Shown: one piece after another, positions 9,390-19,194 of the stretch | How positions within the stretch are numbered: position 1 is the stretch's first letter | Layout of the letters: each line of letters begins with the position of its first letter | NCBI GenBank assembly: GCA_024516155.1 | Contig: JAJJXM010000069.1 | Location: 186,001 to 250,000 of the forward strand | Origin: Pyronema omphalodes | Taxonomy: Eukaryota; Ascomycota; Pezizomycetes; Pezizales; Pyronemataceae | Reading direction: 5' to 3' | DNA length: 64,000 bases | Notes under the pieces: model-generated | Databases searched by the model: none | Told to the model about the DNA's origin: nothing | Seen by the model: only the letters and a program-made list of their open reading frames with translations | Translations under genes and position numbers: made by a program

Positions 9390-10790
9390 CTTGTCCTGTG
9401 AAATAGCCAGGCCATTTTCTGCAAGTTGTTTCAGAACATCTAGGACCAGTCGGTCGTGCTCTTTCTCAGTTTCGGCATAGATGAGAATATCGTCAAGGTA
9501 GACAATGAGGCCTTGATCGAGTAAGTCCCGGAATATGTGATTCATCATATTCTGGAAGGTTGCTGGTGCATTAGAGAGTCCGAACGGCATTACTGTGTAT
9601 TCGTACAGCCCATATCTTGTTTTGAAGGCTGTCTTCCATTCGTCTCCGGGCTTTATGCTGATTAGATTATAGCCGTTTTTAAGATCAATTTTAGTGAAGA
9701 TTTTGGCACTGCGAACTCGATCTTGTAATTCGGTCATGATCGGTAAGGGGTACCGGTTTGCTATGGTTACTTTATTCAAGCCCGGGTAGTCGACACAAAG
9801 TCGTAGTCCTCTGCCATGGGGTTTTGGGACGAAGATGATTGGTGCCGCTGCTGGGGACTTTGAATGTCTAATTTTACCGAGTTCCAACATTTCTTTGAGA
9901 TATTTTCGAAGTTCTGTGAGCTCGGCTTCGTTCAAGGGGTACATTGGTCCCCATGGCGGCTGTTCCCCTTCCTTGAGGTCGATTGCATGATCATATGGCT
10001 TATGATCAGGTAGTTTGTCGGCTAGTTCCTTTCCCAAGGCTTCGCATAGGGGTCGGAACTTATCGGGTATGATGCAGGCTGGGTTGATGTCGGTTGTGTC
10101 TGAAGTAACAGCGGCAACATACCCAATTACTGTGGCATCTTCATTGAATAGGACATCTGGATCCAGCGAGAGCGAGAATTCTTGTGCCGCAGCTAACGTA
10201 CAGTGTTGCTTGCAGAAGTTGGTATCCAAGGTAATGTCGTCGGGGTTCCCCCAAAAGTTATTCGGTTGGTGTTTTGCCATCCACCAACAGGGCAGGATGA
10301 TGTCCGTTCCTGATTCTAATGGCATAATCTCGAAAGTTTCTCTTGTATAATGCTGTCGGTATTGTAAGAGGAGAGAATGGGTAAAGGCCTGTCCAGCCTC
10401 ACGTAGCGCAGATCCGTCTGCTCCATTGATGCGTAAAGGTTGATTCCGATTGATATGGGGAAGATCATGTCTCGCTACAAATGTCGAACTGATAATGGGG
10501 ATTGCTGCCCCAGTGTCGAACATTGTCCGAACGCAGAACACCCGTTCCCCTGGTACTGATATGTTCATTTTGACTATGGGCCGTGGCCCGGATTTTGGGG
10601 GTTCGTTTTCAACTTTTTTCATGATTTTAGCCTTTTTACTGTGTTTTTGAGTTTTTTGTGGTTTTGTCCGTTTAACGCCGCAAATCGAAAGATGTCTATG
10701 GTTCAATGCGTCTTGATCTGGTTGACCGTGCTTGCGCATCGTAGCCGGTCTTGTTAGTTTAAATCCGAATGTTCGGATGTTATCTCCCAA
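9387..10790 (-). CDS. Element 2 pol, protease and RT catalytic part
   Basis: It lies in the -1 frame relative to gag and overlaps the end of gag. From the upstream limit used here (10790, not an ATG), an aspartic protease DTG is at about residues 92-94 (FDTGAAIP). RT blocks follow: VPKPHGRGLRLCVDY, KIDLKNGYNLI, FGLSNAPATFQ and the catalytic YLDD (VYLDDILIY, about residue 425). It is presumably translated only as a Gag-Pol fusion through the slippery site at 10757-10763. It ends at the TGA described separately. Confidence 0.92.
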   Translation of the reverse strand: MGDNIRTFGFKLTRPATMRKHGQPDQDALNHRHLSICGVKRTKPQKTQKHSKKAKIMKKVENEPPKSGPRPIVKMNISVPGERVFCVRTMFDTGAAIPIISSTFVARHDLPHINRNQPLRINGADGSALREAGQAFTHSLLLQYRQHYTRETFEIMPLESGTDIILPCWWMAKHQPNNFWGNPDDITLDTNFCKQHCTLAAAQEFSLSLDPDVLFNEDATVIGYVAAVTSDTTDINPACIIPDKFRPLCEALGKELADKLPDHKPYDHAIDLKEGEQPPWGPMYPLNEAELTELRKYLKEMLELGKIRHSKSPAAAPIIFVPKPHGRGLRLCVDYPGLNKVTIANRYPLPIMTELQDRVRSAKIFTKIDLKNGYNLISIKPGDEWKTAFKTRYGLYEYTVMPFGLSNAPATFQNMMNHIFRDLLDQGLIVYLDDILIYAETEKEHDRLVLDVLKQLAENGLAISQDK

Positions 10791-13093
10791 ACACGGGGAG
10801 AATCTGGCGAAACCGGTGCGACCGCGGCTACCTGTTTAGCCTTTTTGGTAGGTCGCTCCTCTTCGGACCCTTCGTCGTCAGCCTCGTCGTCGGTTGACCT
10901 TGCCCTTTTCTTTCGGTTCACCGCAGCCACTTTTGCTGTAAGTTCGGTACCCTGGGAGGTCTTCTTCGCAAAGCATTCCAATGTGTGGTGGCTGGAACGT
11001 CCACATCTCCAACAGGATGCCTTATCCGCCTTGTACTGGTCGATTTCAGACCGGGGTACACCGACCAATGCATCCCGGGTGCTCTGGAATTTCTTCTCTT
11101 TCGGTTTGTTGGAGGTTGAAGGTCTATCCCTCTGGTTATCCTTCGATTTCTGGTGACGTCCCTTATCTTTCTCGTTCTTCTTTGTTGACCTATCTTTTTC
11201 CAGCTGGAAATCGATTTGTTGTAGGAGTGGATTCTCCTTCCGGTTCATCTCCTTTTCTTTGTTGGTGGCCTTCTTTACAAGGGCAGCCTTGAAGAGTTCA
11301 AATGATGGGTCGTATAAATCTTCGGTCAGATCCGATGCTGCTCGGACGACCTCATCAGCGAAGGACTGAGCATACATCTCCCGGAGAACCTCTCCCTGAA
11401 GCTGAGCCTTCTCCTGGTAGATCGACATTCGGATTCCCCACTGGTCGGCGGGAAGCCCGGTCTTGTGCCAGCCTGGTAGGTGTTTCCAGCGAAGCTTGTT
11501 CATTTTCGCGGTGTAGTTCCGGCGCTCATGTGGGTCGCGGAAGTATTGAGTCATTGCCGCCGCGTAGGTTTCCCAGGTGTCTTGCTGCTTTGAGGACTCC
11601 CATGTGTCGACGCGATTCTGGTGCCATTGGCGTGCATCGCCCTTGAGGAAGGATCCAAGCCAATGGATCTTTTGGAGGTCCGTTTGATAGTCAATTGCTC
11701 GGACTGTCATGAACTCTTTCACGGCCTTGAACCAAGGCATGAACTCGGCCTTCTCCCGAGAAAAGGATTCTGGTTCCTTCATTTTAGGCGCTTTACCAAC
11801 GACCACGGGTGGCCTGTTTTTTGACACCCTATTTTTCTTATCCCTTTTGCGAAGCTCCCGGATGTATCGCCGAATTTCTTTTGGGATTTGTTCGGCATAC
11901 CTGGGCGAGGGGTCTGAATCCGAATCAGAAGACTCAGAGCTACTACTGTCAGGTGGAGGAGGAGGAGGGGGTACACGTCCGTTTGGTGGACTACTTCCTC
12001 GTCTGGAGCCTTTTCGGGAGGCCTGAATGGATCCTCGTCCGTTCCGTTCGTTTGGTCTGGGAGGAATCGGTGGCGGCAGGTTATAAAGGGAGTCATCATT
12101 TCCCTGGTCGTCGGATTCGGAATTGGTCATGTCGTGGTCACTCTCCGGTGAAGGGGCCCGACCATCTCTACAACGTCCTTGGATGACTTCGCTGATTAGT
12201 GAAGCTACATCCGCTTGCCTACCTGGGCCAGCAACCCTTTTGACCTGCTCCTGTAATTCCAGCTCAATTGCCTTCCACTTGTTGTCGAAGGCAGCCTGTA
12301 ACTCTTCCCTTTCACGTTGACTTGCCGCGGCGGCCTCGTCTTGTTGCTTCTTCAGGCGATCATGATCCGCCTGTTGTCGTTTCTGATGTTGTGAAAGGCG
12401 GTCCATTTCCTTTCGGACTCTCTTTTTCTCTTCCGCCAAGTCCGCCTTTAATGCAGCTTCCTTATCCTTCAACTCCTGCTTGTCCTTGGCCATCCGGGCC
12501 TCTAAGTCCTTTTCCTTTTGTCGTAATTCCGCTGCCCATCGTTCGCAGCTGGCATTCCATTCCTCCTGTTTTGTGGCTTCCGCTTTATAGTAAGCCATGA
12601 TGATTTGTTGGTTATTTCCTAACTTCTCAGTATAGGCCTCCAGGGTCACCTGTCGATGGACCTCGTCATTGGCCCGAGTGATCTGGAGGTCCTCCATTTG
12701 TCTTTGAAGCTGAGTATATGCTTCGGCAACCTCCATGAATTGGCGGTTGGTGAGGTTGAATTGGGCATTCACTGCGTTACCCATCTGTTGTTGTGTTTGT
12801 TGGAGGGCTTGGTCCAAGTTGACTTGGATGTTTTCATATGCCGTTTGCATATTCATGAACATCCGGATTGCATCGCCCTCGTCGTTCTGTATCTGGCTGC
12901 GTAAGTTGCTGATGTCTACAGCAGTACGAGCCAGTTGTCTCATCAGGTCCTCAGCCCATGGTGGGATGCTCGGAATACTGATGGAATCTGGTACCCCGCT
13001 CATTTCCACCTCATTACTGACGCGGTCTGGGTCAGCACTGAGGAGAGCCCATGAGGGGAGGGGTTGGAATTCGTATTCCATGAGTTGAGCCAT
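10754..13093 (-). CDS. Element 2 gag (779 aa, coiled coil and zinc knuckle)
   Basis: It starts at the ATG 66 nt inside the 5' LTR; the same start (MAxLMEY) is present in element 3. The first ~300 residues are rich in Q, K, E and A and look coiled-coil (a KEKDLEARMAKDKQELKDKE-like run). A Ser/Asp/Glu-rich and proline-rich linker follows (PPPPPPP with SSSSESSDSDSD, about 330-400). Then comes the Ty3/gypsy capsid-like region (from about 430, with FMPWFKAVKEF and FLKGDARQWHQN) and a CX2CX4HX4C zinc knuckle (CWRCGRSSHHTLEC). Gag packages the RNA. At 779 residues it is longer than the gags of elements 5 and 6, and the extra length is the N-terminal coiled coil. Confidence 0.92.
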   Translation of the reverse strand: MAQLMEYEFQPLPSWALLSADPDRVSNEVEMSGVPDSISIPSIPPWAEDLMRQLARTAVDISNLRSQIQNDEGDAIRMFMNMQTAYENIQVNLDQALQQTQQQMGNAVNAQFNLTNRQFMEVAEAYTQLQRQMEDLQITRANDEVHRQVTLEAYTEKLGNNQQIIMAYYKAEATKQEEWNASCERWAAELRQKEKDLEARMAKDKQELKDKEAALKADLAEEKKRVRKEMDRLSQHQKRQQADHDRLKKQQDEAAAASQREREELQAAFDNKWKAIELELQEQVKRVAGPGRQADVASLISEVIQGRCRDGRAPSPESDHDMTNSESDDQGNDDSLYNLPPPIPPRPNERNGRGSIQASRKGSRRGSSPPNGRVPPPPPPPDSSSSESSDSDSDPSPRYAEQIPKEIRRYIRELRKRDKKNRVSKNRPPVVVGKAPKMKEPESFSREKAEFMPWFKAVKEFMTVRAIDYQTDLQKIHWLGSFLKGDARQWHQNRVDTWESSKQQDTWETYAAAMTQYFRDPHERRNYTAKMNKLRWKHLPGWHKTGLPADQWGIRMSIYQEKAQLQGEVLREMYAQSFADEVVRAASDLTEDLYDPSFELFKAALVKKATNKEKEMNRKENPLLQQIDFQLEKDRSTKKNEKDKGRHQKSKDNQRDRPSTSNKPKEKKFQSTRDALVGVPRSEIDQYKADKASCWRCGRSSHHTLECFAKKTSQGTELTAKVAAVNRKKRARSTDDEADDEGSEEERPTKKAKQVAAVAPVSPDSPRVWEITSEHSDLN
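10757..10763 (-). promoter_or_regulatory. Gag-pol -1 frameshift site TTTAAAC (element 2)
   Basis: On the minus strand, in the gag frame, it reads T TTA AAC directly followed by the gag stop TAA (10754-10756). This is the canonical X XXY YYZ heptamer, and a -1 slip enters the open pol frame. Element 3 has the decayed version TTTCAAC. Confidence 0.88.
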
Positions 13094-13148
13094 GTCGTAA
13101 TATGGTGGCTGATGCGTACTTCTCGATTCACTCGGTGAGGTGTATGAG

Positions 13149-13157
13149 TAAACTTAT
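13149..13157 (-). promoter_or_regulatory. Element 2 primer-binding site (self-priming type)
   Basis: After the 5' LTR and a 2-nt spacer the minus strand reads ATAAGTTTA. The 5' LTR carries ATAAGTT at 13302-13308, so transcript and site can pair over 7 bp, or 9 bp counting one G-U pair. No TGG-type tRNA primer site is present. Pairing is weaker than in the other families. Confidence 0.55.
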
Positions 13158-13159
13158 AG

Positions 13160-14767
13160 TGTAAACCGGGGGTCCTAGGGTAATGGACGGCCGGGTAACT
13201 CTGAAATTCCCGAAAGAAAAGAGAGAAGCAATAATTCCAAGAAGGGGAATTATTGCTTCTCAAGGGGATTCTTCTAACAGAAAGTAGAGGTGATAATAGT
13301 TATAAGTTCAAACTCTCCTGCGTATCTCAGGGAGCGTTTCGAGAGTATCGGTTTCGTTTGGTGGTCGTTTCTTTCAGAGGGACGACCGGAGGTATTGTAT
13401 TGATTGGAGGTAAGATATATATTTGAGGACGTCGGGTATTGACTCAAAAGATGACAATAACCCTTCGCGGGAAGTGTGGTTGTATTCGGGACAGTATTGA
13501 TTGCGTTGCTGGATGATGGCTTCTTCGAGTGGGGGCTTTTGGCACTTTTATATTTTTCTTATCTTGAGCTCCCCACTCATATACCCTGCAAGCACTATGC
13601 GGTGGGCGGAAGTGGAAGTACCCTAAGACGTTGGTTGGCTACACCTAAACGTGATTTTTCCACCATACAAAATGCAACTTTCGGTAAAAACGCTAATATC
13701 GCGAATATACTTTAAGACATCCTCCGGGCCGTTATCCGGATGATGCCTTAGTCGTTTGCCAATGCCTAGACTCGTTCTCTTCGTCGTTTGCACTGATGTC
13801 ATTAATAATAATAAGGCATCGGAATGCATTTCGAGGAATGTGCATTGCAGGACCGGCCGACGCGTTCCTGTAACTAACTTCGGCATTCGATATCCGGTTG
13901 GCGATTCCGTCGCATCCGGTGAAGTCGTTTGTATGATCTGATAATGTCGTCATGGTCGGCAATAGACTGTGGGCCTTCCGGGGGTCCCTAATAGGAGGTG
14001 GTCCGATGTTCCGTTCGTCGTACGGTCGTCTCGTCATATCGGCAGTTCGAAGGTGCGTTTGCGAAGATAAGGTTTCCGGTGATAACTAACCAAAGAGGCA
14101 GTTGACTCCTTATCTCCTTCGGCCGACTAGACTCCGCTGTCGTATGATGCTATTCGGCTTATCCGGTTTCCTCCGTCGGTCAGGCGTAATGCCTCGGTCA
14201 CATATGACTATGTTTTCTTGTTTTACGGCAAAGTGTTTCGTGAATACATTATCCCATTAAACTTAAATACAGTTCTTTCCCTCCTAACCTTCCTATCCTC
14301 ATCAACCTTGATATCTGTTTCCTGCGGTGACCTACTTGCGTCACATTCTCGTTTCTATTTGTATGTATATCTGGCCCGCCGGGTCTCTAAGTTCTACGAC
14401 CCTTTCTGGACGGTTTTCTCGTATACGGCGGAAGAGGTGCGTTCGCTCAAAGGGTTCGGTAAGTCTTTGAGTGAGGCCCTAAGGTTATAAGTATTCCAGG
14501 TTTTTATCAGCGGCAGCGGTATGTTCCTCGAGGTATGGCTGCGCATTAGAAACCGCAGTCATTGATCGGAAACAGACCCACCTCGGGGGCTGCCCCGGGT
14601 TTCCCCGCCCTAGATGACGCTGACTTTTTCCCTGGCCCCCCATTATCCTACTTCCTGCGGGAAGTGGATGAAGGGTGGTTAGTAATAGCTCTCGCCTTTG
14701 GCTTGAGTTATTACTTAGGTAAGAATCCCCATTCTTTTTAAATGTCTTATCGGGGTAGGGTATGACA
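13160..14767 (-). repeat. Element 2 5' LTR (1608 bp)
   Basis: It is the promoter LTR of element 2, nearly identical to 5258-6865. A minus-strand TATATAT box is near 13414-13421, about 105 nt upstream of the self-primer sequence at 13302-13308. Confidence 0.95.
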
Positions 14768-15520
14768 CTTTGTCATTATGTTGATCCACTTACGGAATTT
14801 CTCAGGGACTTGTTGAAGTGCCTCAGATAACTCCTCCTTAGTGGCAACAGCTGAAATATGGCCTATAACTGAGGCCTCAGAATGGTCGAGTACGCGCCGG
14901 TCGACCTTGAGTGAAAATGTACTGGCCTGAGCCTTAGTACAATGTTCGATGCAACGTGTAGTTGTGAAGGAGATGTTATTGCTTTCTCCCCACATGTTGC
15001 ATGGTTGATGTTTTGCCATCCACCAGTAAGGTAAGATGACGTCGCAGTCGCTGTCAAGAGGGGCGACTTCGAAAGATTCTGCTGCAAAGTGCTGTTTGTG
15101 CTGCAGCATAAAAGGAACTGTAAAGAATTCTCCAGCTCCAGCAACTACCTCATTATTGAAGTTGCGTATTTGAAGAGGCTGGTCTCTCTTCACAGTAGGA
15201 ATTTTGTAAGTTTGGACAAAACCTTTGTCCAGTAAGGCTGAGGTGGAGCCTGTATCAAGTAGGACTCGCACCGTCCGCAATTTGTTCTTTGACCAATTCA
15301 ACACCATGTTGATTATTGGCCTTTTTCCGTGATAAGGTGGAACCAAGGCTTGCATTTTCGTTCCTTTGGAAGAGGTTCCTTTGTCGGTTCGTCGAAGTTT
15401 TGTCTTGGTCGACTCCAAGCTGTCCAATATTTTCCTTTTTGTCCCACAGCGAATAATATTTTCTGCGTCAGATATACATTCTTCCTCCTCAGGTGACGCA
15501 ACCCTAGAGGACCTTAAAAA
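14768..15520 (-). CDS. Element 1 pol, protease part
   Basis: It is entered by a -1 shift at the end of gag. It contains an aspartic protease DTG (VLLDTGSTSALLD) and a conserved WWMAKHQP block shared with element 2. It ends at the insertion of element 2; removing that insert restores the frame into the RT part at 5257. The pol frame has a stop only a few codons upstream of the gag terminator, so the frameshift window is very narrow. Confidence 0.88.
15514..15520 (-). promoter_or_regulatory. Gag-pol -1 shift site TTTTTAA (element 1)
   Basis: In the gag frame the end reads GAT TTT TAA. The pol frame opens at most five codons before this stop, so the -1 shift must occur here. Five U residues ahead of UAA form a shifty stop that allows P-site slippage, unlike the two-tRNA heptamers in the other elements. 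Confidence 0.75.
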
Positions 15521-17703
15521 TCCGACTCCTCATCATTTTGCTCAATCTCCCAAATCCTGGGCTGAGCATCTTCCATTATTTCATCCTCATCCTGCCGCAC
15601 TGCTGCGGTCTTTGTCTTTTTTGTTTCTTTGGGCTTCTCCTGCCCTTTGTTTCCATCATCGTCATCGTCTCTCTTCCTCTTGCCAGAGGAAGCAACCTTT
15701 CCTTCGCCAGAGAGCTCTGTTCCTCCAACTGTCTTCTTAGCGTAACAATCAAACATCTTATGTCCTGATCGCCCGCATCTCCAACAGTCAGCCTTTTCCT
15801 TCTTATGTTTATCAATTTCGCTCTGAGGAACATTCTGCAGAGCTTCCCTCCCTGACGCAAAAATTGACTTTTTGTCCTTTTTCCCAGAAAAACTCTTTTT
15901 CTCCTTTTTATCCTTAAATTTATCCTTGTGCTGCACCTCCTTTGGGCGCACAGTTTCCTTATGTTTTCCTTTATCTTTATGGCGGTCCTCCCGCACTTCC
16001 AAAGTCTTTTTCTTATGACCCTTCAATTCCTCTTCCAAATTTTGCACAACATGAGCAGCTTCCTTAACTGCATCAATCATTGCTTCATCGTCTGTTGGAA
16101 TTCCTCCAAATCTCTGATACACCATTTTTTTGATTGAGGGCGTCATTGCCTCCCATATGACGTTTCGATACATGGGGCCAATTGCTCCCACACGCATGTT
16201 TAGGTCTTCCAATTTGGTTATGTAGTCGTCAATATCTCCATCATACTGGAGTTCTGTGATTCTCTTAACATCTTTTTGTGCTTCTCGCTTATCTTCAAAT
16301 CTGGTCTCAATTGAGCTTGAGAAAGCTTGCCATGTGTCCTTAAGTCCTTGTCTTTGGATCGATTTTCGCCGCTCCTGGTGCCAACTGAGAGCTTTATGAG
16401 TAAGCAAGCTCCCCACCCATTTTACCTGGTCGTCCTCATCTGGAAAAGCCTTGGCATATGTCGCAATGTAATCTTGCACAGACATCCACCAAGCCCTAAA
16501 CAAATTCTTGTCCTTCCCAGAAAAATATTGAGGAGCCTTCATTTCAGGCATTTTTGGTCTCCTCGGCTCGTTGACCCCAGATTGCTGCAATTTTAGTACA
16601 AGAGACTCCAAGAACGCCTCGGTGGCATTCTTTGCCTCAGGCTTCTTTTGTTGAGCCTTTTGTTTACGCTCGTGGCGCTTCCTTTCCAACGCTTTTCTGA
16701 TGTATGAGTCATCTGAGTCCTCGCCGTCCGAAGGATCAGATGGGGGTGGTGGTGGTGGCGGTAGTCCTCCTCCTGGGGGCTTACTTCCTCTTCCACCATT
16801 TCTTCCAACATTTTCGGGAGATCCATCTACCGATGGGGGTAAGGGGACCTCTGGTGCCCTGCCAATTGAGGGAGGTCTGGGAGTCATTTCTTCATGCATA
16901 GCCTCAGTTAGGGACTTAGCATCGAAGTGCTCCTTCTTCTGGATCTTTGACATAACAAGTCCAATAACCTTGTTTACCAACTCCAATTTTTCCTCCTCTC
17001 TCTGCTCCTCATAATCCAGCAGGCATTGCTGGTGCACCTCTTCAGCTCTAGAAAGAGCTGCAATCCGCCTATCCCTCTGTTCATCATCTTGCTCCTGAAT
17101 TGCATCTTGTGTATTTTTAAAGCAGGCCCATTCCTCGATTTCCTTGTTCATTTGTAGTTGCCTCTGGGCAAAGGCTTCGAGGATGGCATTCGTTGTCTGA
17201 ATGCCATGGTTGAGTCTTTCCGCAGCCGCTTGATTGGCTGCCTCTTTTGTTTTGGTGTCTGTGGCAAGTTCGCCAATTGTCCTCCAAACTTGGCCTGCAA
17301 AGTCGTTGCTGGCCTGAACGAGTCTGGTAACGGTTTGAAGGTTGACCTCCTGGTCAAGGTTCCCCTTCTTTGCTAGGATGTCGTATGCTTTCTGCATCCC
17401 CTGGGCCATCTCCTGATAGAGTCCCTTCATCCGTTGCAATTCTTCGTTCATTGCAGCCCCTGTTCCAGCTGCTTCCATCAATCTCTTAATGTCCTCCTCG
17501 GTCGAAGTCATCCTTTCCATCATCAAAATAACCCACTGTGGCACATCGCCTAGGTGAAGGGTGGTTCCATGTTGAACCCTTGGTTGTCCCACAGAGGTGA
17601 CTTCCTCCCAGGAACGAGGACGGGTGATGCTGACAGAATCAGCCATAGGCGCATCAAGTCCATCGTCGTGGGCAGCACCTCCGGTAAGTCTGCGTGAGGC
17701 CAT
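15514..17703 (-). CDS. Element 1 gag (729 aa, coiled coil and zinc knuckle)
   Basis: I chose the ATG at 17703 (MASRRLTGG), 122 nt inside the 5' LTR. The frame is open further upstream, but that would run through the primer site into the LTR. The order is an N-terminal helical region rich in Q, E and A, a Gly/Pro-rich linker with PPPPPP, a basic stretch, a capsid-like region (MPEMKAPQYFSGKDKNLFRAW), a long Lys/Glu-rich segment and a CX2CX4HX4C knuckle (CWRCGRSGHKMFDC). It belongs to the same long-gag type as element 2 but is strongly diverged from it. Confidence 0.9.
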   Translation of the reverse strand: MASRRLTGGAAHDDGLDAPMADSVSITRPRSWEEVTSVGQPRVQHGTTLHLGDVPQWVILMMERMTSTEEDIKRLMEAAGTGAAMNEELQRMKGLYQEMAQGMQKAYDILAKKGNLDQEVNLQTVTRLVQASNDFAGQVWRTIGELATDTKTKEAANQAAAERLNHGIQTTNAILEAFAQRQLQMNKEIEEWACFKNTQDAIQEQDDEQRDRRIAALSRAEEVHQQCLLDYEEQREEEKLELVNKVIGLVMSKIQKKEHFDAKSLTEAMHEEMTPRPPSIGRAPEVPLPPSVDGSPENVGRNGGRGSKPPGGGLPPPPPPPSDPSDGEDSDDSYIRKALERKRHERKQKAQQKKPEAKNATEAFLESLVLKLQQSGVNEPRRPKMPEMKAPQYFSGKDKNLFRAWWMSVQDYIATYAKAFPDEDDQVKWVGSLLTHKALSWHQERRKSIQRQGLKDTWQAFSSSIETRFEDKREAQKDVKRITELQYDGDIDDYITKLEDLNMRVGAIGPMYRNVIWEAMTPSIKKMVYQRFGGIPTDDEAMIDAVKEAAHVVQNLEEELKGHKKKTLEVREDRHKDKGKHKETVRPKEVQHKDKFKDKKEKKSFSGKKDKKSIFASGREALQNVPQSEIDKHKKEKADCWRCGRSGHKMFDCYAKKTVGGTELSGEGKVASSGKRKRDDDDDGNKGQEKPKETKKTKTAAVRQDEDEIMEDAQPRIWEIEQNDEESDF

Positions 17704-17811
17704 TGTAGATTGAAGTTTTCGTTTGTAGTTTTTTTTGAGGAGTGTTGGTGTTTCTTGCCCTAGAAGAGGGTCTTCCGTAATTGTGTCGAAAAGTAAACTT
17801 AGTAGCTTGAG

Positions 17812-17823
17812 CCTTAAGTTTAT
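17812..17823 (-). promoter_or_regulatory. Element 1 primer-binding site (self-priming type)
   Basis: Two nucleotides inside the 5' LTR the minus strand reads ATAAACTTAAGG. The 5' LTR contains the same 12 bases on the plus strand at 17952-17963, so the transcript carries the exact complement. A TATAAAAG box (18056-18063, minus strand) lies about 95 nt upstream of it. This matches Tf1-type self-priming. Confidence 0.75.
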
Positions 17824-17825
17824 AG

Positions 17826-19181
17826 TGTGAACCTGGGTATTGAGGCTTTCAATACAGAGGTTTGTCCGATCAGTTAACGCTTCGTTCGCAAGATAGATAA
17901 CTAATAGATTTCCCAAGAGCTAGGAAGTTCCACTAATCGATCACAGGCCGAATAAACTTAAGGGTCTCGTCCTGAGGTATTGGTGTAGATAGGTAACGTC
18001 GTAACAAGAGATCAAGTTGCTGATGCTGGAGGAGACGGTGGGAAGACTTAGGGTCTTTTATAGACTTTCGTCTACAAGTTCGCCCAGACTTCCCAAGGGA
18101 ACCAACTTCCAAACTAAGCCTGGGAGATAAGACGTGAGTCAATTCTTTGACGAATCTGCTGATGGCTCGCATCATGCTGCATGCGCAATCATATTAATTG
18201 CTCACATGCATGATGACCTTCGTGTCAGATTAATCCTTGACATTCCTTGCCGTGCTACCACACCTTCCAATCAGGTATTGGGGTTAAGCGCCTAGTGGAG
18301 GGTGACTCCACTTGAGCGCATAATGCAGTGACTCCTCTGATAATGACATGTGAGTCATATATCTTATGAGTCGTCTTGATCATAGATCTCCCTAGAGAAT
18401 CTCGATTGCGAGTGAAGGAATCTGACATCATAAGGCAGACTATGCCTTACCGGAGCGCACTGCCCCGTCACATTCCTGTGTGATGTCATACAACCCCACC
18501 TGCGCGCACTTGCGCGCAGCCACACCCTGGTGTGTACGCAAACGCCATCTTATCTTGCAGTTGGTAGTCATTGGCCTAAGGTCGCGTCATATCAGTTCCA
18601 TCCAACAGTTTCCCTGAGTGGTGTTCCTTGCTGCAGGACGTCGTCTCATGCTAATGCAATCTTGACCCTTGTCCTGAGCTCCACTCCTGTTGGCTGACTA
18701 GACTCTGCCTTGTTCCTTGGCCGACTATCCACCCAACTCATACCTCGGATGATCATATTCGTCTGCCTTGCATTGTCCTGAGAATTCCCTTCTCTTGCAA
18801 GCCCTCTGGTAGCCGTGCTTGGTGGAACCCGACCTCCAGTATAAGGAGGTGTCGTTTCGCCGTCGTCTTCTGTCTCCATCAGCGTCGTCTGTAGTTTTCT
18901 CATGGGTAAGTCGACACCCATGAGGTAAGTTGTTCCTCGTTCCCATCCATCTGTGATCCTCCCAAACTGACAGTGAATAACAGGTAGCGACGCCTCGGGC
19001 CGGGATCCTCGTGAGGTCCTTTCGGAAAGTCACGAATCACGTGACGTGGCTAGCTGGAGCTCCTCAGGGGGTTCCGGCCCGGGATACTAACCTTATTATT
19101 CATTCTCCTGTCGAGTTTGCCATGTTCTCTAAATGTTATACATGTTACCTATTCTATACTCACACAATATAGGGTGTGACA
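17826..19181 (-). repeat. Element 1 5' LTR (1356 bp)
   Basis: It begins TGTGAACC and ends TGTGACA on the plus strand and is nearly identical to 778-2133. It holds the minus-strand TATA box (18056-18063), the self-primer sequence (17952-17963) and the inverted repeat at 18500-18519. The target duplication CATAC follows at 19182-19186. Confidence 0.93.
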
Positions 19182-19186
19182 CATAC

Positions 19187-19194
19187 AGCTGCCG
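19187..19194 (+). repeat. Short continuation of the interrupted family II LTR
   Basis: AGCTGCCG differs by one base from the CGCTGCCG that follows CATAC in intact family II LTRs. It therefore continues 530-777 across element 1 before element 3 interrupts it. Confidence 0.55.

Larger units (their letters stand above)
5258..14767 (-). mobile_element. Element 2: Ty3/gypsy chromovirus (family II)
   Basis: This full-length element lies inside element 1 pol. LTRs at 5258-6865 and 13160-14767 are both 1608 bp and differ at about fifteen positions by eye. The target duplication CTTTG lies at 5253-5257 and 14768-14772. Internal parts in sense order are a short leader (66 nt), gag, a -1 slippery site, and protease-RT-RNase H-integrase-chromodomain. 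It is intact except for one in-frame TGA at 9387-9389. Element 3 is a broken member of the same family. Confidence 0.95.
778..19181 (-). mobile_element. Element 1: Ty3/gypsy chromovirus (family I)
   Basis: This is a full-length element read on the minus strand: 5' LTR 17826-19181, gag, protease, reverse transcriptase/RNase H/integrase/chromodomain, 3' LTR 778-2133. The LTRs begin TGTCAC and end ACA in sense orientation. The 5-bp target duplication CATAC lies at 773-777 and 19182-19186. The two LTRs differ at about ten positions by eye, so the insertion is fairly young. Element 2 (5258-14767) splits pol just after the protease; the reading frame is continuous across the CTTTG duplication once that insert is removed. 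The only other lesion seen in pol is one in-frame TGA at 4611-4613. Confidence 0.93.
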
